Source: a virus. Taken from it: 24,952 bases of DNA. The notes under the pieces were generated by a model. The model worked only from the letters and a program-made list of their open reading frames with translations. It did no database searches and was not told where the DNA came from. Location: IMG/VR virus record IMGVR_UViG_3300025000_000398, positions 1 to 24,952 of that record, one strand, 5' to 3'. The translations under genes and the position numbers were made by a program. This document shows, in pieces, positions 21,513 to 24,952 of the stretch. Numbering within the stretch: position 1 is the stretch's first letter; every line of letters starts with the position of its first letter.

Positions 21513-23989
21513 TTGAACATATCCAACTGATGATCCTCACCGGCTGGAATCCCCTGAAACCAGGCGGCGCTGGTATAGACACCCGCTATTTCGGCACCAA
21601 GGGATTTATTACTAAACCAACCGACACCCCGGCAAACACCTATTTTGCGCCGTACCTCAGTAATCCGGGGATGTTCAGCCAATCCATGTATTCTCCCGGA
21701 GCAACCGGCGGGGAATCATCTGGAGGTTTTGGAGTAGTTGAACTATTGAACAACGATGGTAGTCTGGATTACCTGATTGATTGGGGCTTCGACGGCTTCG
21801 CCTGCACCGTCCTGGATGTTCCGGTTAATGGCTCTTTTGCTGATGCCTCAACCCTTATCGCCGGTACAATCGAGCAGCCTGAACACGGTTGGTCCTCCAT
21901 TTCATTTAATTTCCGAGACAACACCATCATCCTGGATAAACCAGCAGCCCTGCACTATTACGCCGGAACCAACGCCCTGCCCGCCGGTCTGGAGGGTGTG
22001 GACGACCTGAAGGGCAAGCCCAAACCCAGATTATTTGGCAACGGTGTGGCCTACAACATCGAGCCGGTCCTGGTCAACAGCGCCAAACTCACCTACCAGT
22101 GCAACGATGGAGCTATCTCCAGCATCGCCGCTGTCCGGGATAGCGGCGTTGTCCTCACAGTCGGCACTGCCCATGCCAACAGCACGGCACTCCAGGCCGC
22201 CACTGTTACCGCTGGCACCTACGATACATGCCTGTCAGAGGGTTATATCCGCCTCGGCAGCTCACCCGCCGGACAGGTCACCATGGATGCCACCGCCTCC
22301 GCATCATCCGTAGGCCAAACCATCAAAGCCCTGGCAATTGAAAAGCTCGGAGCTACCGGCATTGTAGAACAGTCCATCATTGATCTGGATGCGGCGATTC
22401 CAGCCACGGTATTGTACCAGCATTACACCGGCACCAACGACCCCAGCACCAAAGAGATTCTGGATAGCCTTTGCCGGATGGGGATCTGGTGGGGTTTCGA
22501 TAATAATGGTAAATTTTGGGCAAAGCAGTTTACGGCTCCTGTATCCACTAATCCTATAGCAACTTTGACAAATGCAAATATATCCAATATTGAACGAACC
22601 GCCACAGAGGACTCCGACCGGGGCGTGCCGGTCTGGCGGGTGGTTTGTCGATATAAAAAGAATAATACAATTCAAACTACTCTGGCGGGTTCTGTGTCGT
22701 TGGGGGTCTATGATAAGGGATGGTTGGAAGCGGTCTACGAGGATGCCAGTATTAAAACAGTCCATCCCCTGGCAGCGGAACTCATCATAGATACCGCATT
22801 TACTGTATATGCCGATGCTCTAGCAGAAGCCACTAGGCAGTTCAACCTCCGCTCTGTGCGCCGGGATCGGTTGCGGACGGAATTACCCATGGCTGGTGCA
22901 GCGCTTACCTACCCCGCTGGGGGTTATTGGGACGATGAGGCAATCAGTGAGCTGGCCGCAACTCGTACAGGCTGCGCCTATATAGTTCATAATAATTATT
23001 TGTACCTTTTTGGAGGGACTGTTGGCGGGGTTGTTTCAGCATCAGTCATCCGCCTGGATTTATCAAACCCCACTGGTGCCTGGGATGATGCCGGTGTTAC
23101 CAATATGCCTTGGGCGGCCCGCAATCTCAGCGCCGCACTGAACGGCAATTATGTGTACATCTCAGGCGGATATTCCACCGCCGCACATACCAAGGTGCTC
23201 CGCCTGGATGTACAAAACCCCACCGGCGCCTGGGATGATGCCGGTGTTACCGATCTGCCCGCCGCCCGCTATCTGCACGGTTCTATTGTTTATAATAATT
23301 ATTTGTATGTATTAGGTGGTTATACAACCGCTTACACTGCCAGCGTTATCAGGCTCAACCTTGCCAGCCCCACTGGTGCCTGGGATGATGCCGGTGTTAC
23401 CGATATGCCTTCTGCCCGCGCCGATTTTGGACAGCCCGTTATATATAATAATTATCTATATGTTGCCGGGGGCTATTCCGGCGTTGGCGCTGCTCTTAAA
23501 ACAGTTATCCGGCTTCCTGTTATATACCCGTGGCTCGCTTGGGATGACTCCGGCGTTACGGATTTGCCGGAAATACGAAGAAGTCAGGGCGTTACATTGC
23601 AAGGATCATACATGTATGTCGCCGGAGGTAAATATGGTGGTGGTGTCACGGATATGTATGCGTCCGTGTCCCGGTTGAATTTAGCTGTGCCCACTGGGGT
23701 TTGGGAAAATGTGGCCAGTTTCAAATCCGCCCGTGCCAACCTTATTTTAACCAGTTATGACAACGCAATATATTCCGTGGGCGGTTCGTCTGGCTATGTG
23801 GATACAAGCAACACCTGGCGTCTTCGCAACAATGATAATCCAGATGATTTGGCGGAATTGAAAAGCCTGGGAAAAACTATACTTGTTGCTATACCTCGCT
23901 ATGGTTACACGCCAGGCCGGCCCATGAGAATAATTGGCGCGGAATCCAATTACCAAAGCCGAAAAACTATATTGGAGTTATGGGGTTGA
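21509..23989 (+). CDS. Tail hub protein with inserted Kelch-like propeller
   Basis: 826 residues, with AAGGAGG before the ATG and a four-base overlap with the tape measure stop. Residues 1-465 look like a tail-tip or hub protein (YLIDWGFDGFACTVLDVPVN; LYQHYTGTNDPSTKEILDSL), ending in ATRQFNLRSVRRDRLRTELP. Residues 474-772 are six Trp-led repeats of 50-54 residues (W474, W525, W575, W625, W678, W732), each with an NNYLYVLGG-type strand and a VIRLNL strand: the Kelch pattern of a six-bladed propeller. From about 775 the hub-like ending resumes (LAELKSLGKTILVAIPRYGY, then a WG end). The propeller probably displays a binding surface at the tail tip. Host receptor recognition is inference. Confidence 0.8.
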   Translation: MIEHIQLMILTGWNPLKPGGAGIDTRYFGTKGFITKPTDTPANTYFAPYLSNPGMFSQSMYSPGATGGESSGGFGVVELLNNDGSLDYLIDWGFDGFACTVLDVPVNGSFADASTLIAGTIEQPEHGWSSISFNFRDNTIILDKPAALHYYAGTNALPAGLEGVDDLKGKPKPRLFGNGVAYNIEPVLVNSAKLTYQCNDGAISSIAAVRDSGVVLTVGTAHANSTALQAATVTAGTYDTCLSEGYIRLGSSPAGQVTMDATASASSVGQTIKALAIEKLGATGIVEQSIIDLDAAIPATVLYQHYTGTNDPSTKEILDSLCRMGIWWGFDNNGKFWAKQFTAPVSTNPIATLTNANISNIERTATEDSDRGVPVWRVVCRYKKNNTIQTTLAGSVSLGVYDKGWLEAVYEDASIKTVHPLAAELIIDTAFTVYADALAEATRQFNLRSVRRDRLRTELPMAGAALTYPAGGYWDDEAISELAATRTGCAYIVHNNYLYLFGGTVGGVVSASVIRLDLSNPTGAWDDAGVTNMPWAARNLSAALNGNYVYISGGYSTAAHTKVLRLDVQNPTGAWDDAGVTDLPAARYLHGSIVYNNYLYVLGGYTTAYTASVIRLNLASPTGAWDDAGVTDMPSARADFGQPVIYNNYLYVAGGYSGVGAALKTVIRLPVIYPWLAWDDSGVTDLPEIRRSQGVTLQGSYMYVAGGKYGGGVTDMYASVSRLNLAVPTGVWENVASFKSARANLILTSYDNAIYSVGGSSGYVDTSNTWRLRNNDNPDDLAELKSLGKTILVAIPRYGYTPGRPMRIIGAESNYQSRKTILELWG
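22928..23830 (+). repeat. Six Kelch-like coding repeats, about 150-162 bp each
   Basis: Trp codons fall at 22928, 23081, 23231, 23381, 23540 and 23702, so repeat lengths are 153, 150, 150, 159 and 162 bases. The stretch TGGGATGATGCCGGTGTTAC is identical in the three copies at 23081, 23231 and 23381, showing recent duplication or gene conversion. Confidence 0.85.
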
Positions 23990-23990
23990 C

Positions 23991-24806
23991 ATGGCAACCT
24001 CTCTCATCTCATATCCTGATTTAACTCTGACCGCTGGATTGTCTGGGGGTGACTGGCTAACAGCCCTGCCTCTTACTAATTTGCAAGATGAGGACTTGGC
24101 AAACAAGTGCCGCTCCACTAATGATGCCGCCGCCTCCAGCATCATCCTGGTGGATCTGGGCGCAGCCCAGGCCATCCGCCTCATCAGCCTGTGCGCCCAC
24201 AACATCAGCGAGGCCGGGACCATCCAGGTGCGCGGCTATTCCGATGCAGGTTACACCACCCTGGTCACAGGTGCCGACACCACCGCCCTGGATGCCTGGC
24301 CAACCGCCTTCACTGCTGCGACCGTTGCCAAATACCCAAAAAACTGGACCTACTGTTTCACCAGCGACAAGACCGCCAGGTACTGGAAAGTCGAGATCAC
24401 CGACACCACCAACCCGGACGGTTACATCGAGCTGGGGAGGTTATGGCTGGGAGCTGCTACGTTTGAGCCCCAATTCGGGATCGCCGCAGGGAGCGGCATG
24501 GGGTACATATCAAGAGATGTAATTGAAGAGAGTTTGGGCGGTATCCGCTGGGGTGAAAAGCGCACACCTAAACGGGAGCTGACTGGGGTCTTTCAGGTAT
24601 TAACCCCGGCTGAAAAGCGCCTGGCCCTGATCATGCAGAAGGAACTGACCACAACGGATGAAGCGTTCTGGGTTCGCTATGCCGGGGCCAGTGCCGATGA
24701 TCTGTTGTTGGAAGCCTTCCCCTGCTATTTCAAAACCACGTCGCTGCTGACATATCCATATTTAAACAACAATGAGATGCCCATCGATATAGAGGAGAGA
24801 ATCTGA
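23991..24806 (+). CDS. Tail protein with discoidin-like domain
   Basis: 271 residues from the ATG at 23991, one base after the hub stop; an in-frame upstream opening at 23934 overlaps the hub gene and is less likely. Residues about 40-155 have the pattern of a galactose-binding or discoidin jelly roll: SSIILVDLGAAQAIRLISLC, then IQVRGYSDAGYTTLV, then RYWKVEITDTTNPDGYIELG. The C-terminal part (WGEKRTPKRELTGVFQVLTP, then LTTTDEAFWVRYAG) is typical of phage tail-tip proteins following the hub in Mu-like siphophages. A carbohydrate-binding or structural role at the tail tip is likely; no catalytic motif is visible. Confidence 0.65.
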   Translation: MATSLISYPDLTLTAGLSGGDWLTALPLTNLQDEDLANKCRSTNDAAASSIILVDLGAAQAIRLISLCAHNISEAGTIQVRGYSDAGYTTLVTGADTTALDAWPTAFTAATVAKYPKNWTYCFTSDKTARYWKVEITDTTNPDGYIELGRLWLGAATFEPQFGIAAGSGMGYISRDVIEESLGGIRWGEKRTPKRELTGVFQVLTPAEKRLALIMQKELTTTDEAFWVRYAGASADDLLLEAFPCYFKTTSLLTYPYLNNNEMPIDIEERI

Positions 24807-24952
24807 ATGAAGAGGCAGCGGCCGGGCCATGTTGGAGCATGACCCGGCCGCCAGCACACTGAAACAGGCAGTGAGCCGACCGAAGGCTGCCCCGCCGCGA
24901 TCGCAGCGAGGGGAGTCTATCAAATCAACCTTGAAAATACAAGGAGGCTCAC
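24807..24952 (+). other. Non-coding right end with hairpin and a final Shine-Dalgarno
   Basis: No frame of useful length is seen. CGGCCGGGCCATG (24819-24831) pairs with CATGACCCGGCCG (24838-24850) with one mismatch, a strong hairpin without a T-run. Further on is a GC-rich stretch with the GCGATCGC palindrome near 24897. AAGGAGG at about 24941-24947 indicates that another plus-strand gene begins just beyond the window. Confidence 0.55.

Noticed and set aside
24807-24842. Short ATG frame (11 codons) overlapping the terminal hairpin
   Set aside because: Too short and lying inside the hairpin; probably chance.

Overview
The window is a long run of plus-strand genes encoding the lysis edge, head and tail of a tailed phage. 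It is almost certainly a prophage. The gene set points to the Mu-like transposable siphophages of the D3112/B3 type: a TraR/DksA zinc-finger protein, a DUF1804-type small terminase, TerL, portal, Mu F-like head protein, then a long non-contractile tail with a frameshifted tail chaperone. No transposase, integrase or attachment site lies in the window, so that placement is inference. The DNA is GC-rich and filled with two dispersed repeat families: paired CCCCTTAAG...CTTAAGGGG palindromes, and 7-bp tandem repeats of the CTGTCCA and TTGAACG types. I associate these with Geobacter/Pelobacter-type Desulfuromonadales genomes; that is recollection, not a search result.

Layout. 1-1832: a left-truncated phospholipase A2-like protein, a small membrane-associated protein, a TraR/DksA zinc-finger protein, a one-TM coiled-coil protein and a small coiled-coil protein. 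1909-9170: packaging and head genes (small terminase, large terminase, portal, Mu F-like minor head protein, a small protein, and one 697-residue polypeptide that appears to join prohead protease, scaffold and major capsid protein). 9177-12780: an insertion between capsid and connector genes, with four consecutive proteins carrying export signals (a decoration-like beta protein, a Thr/Asn-rich lipoprotein, a small secreted protein and a large DUF2341/beta-propeller protein), bounded and divided by two terminator hairpins. 12826-16624: connector, tail-completion and tail-tube genes and the two-frame tail assembly chaperone. 16758-24806: tape measure (1584 aa), a tail hub protein with a Kelch-like propeller inserted near its C-terminus, and a discoidin-like tail protein. 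The last 146 bases hold a strong hairpin and a Shine-Dalgarno sequence for a gene beyond the edge.

The most notable observations are: (1) the signal peptides of two exported proteins are written in DNA that looks like the local CTGTCC heptad repeat; (2) a six-blade Kelch propeller interrupts an otherwise standard tail-hub C-terminus, with 150-bp blades nearly identical in DNA; (3) a T TTT TTG slippery site with a well-spaced hairpin connects the tail chaperone frames; (4) the capsid polyprotein has a well-placed internal start that could yield a protease-free form; (5) ten repeat cassettes sit at gene or module borders, in places supplying stop codons and protein ends. No convincing gene was seen on the minus strand; long minus-strand frames there are shadows of GC-rich plus-strand genes.
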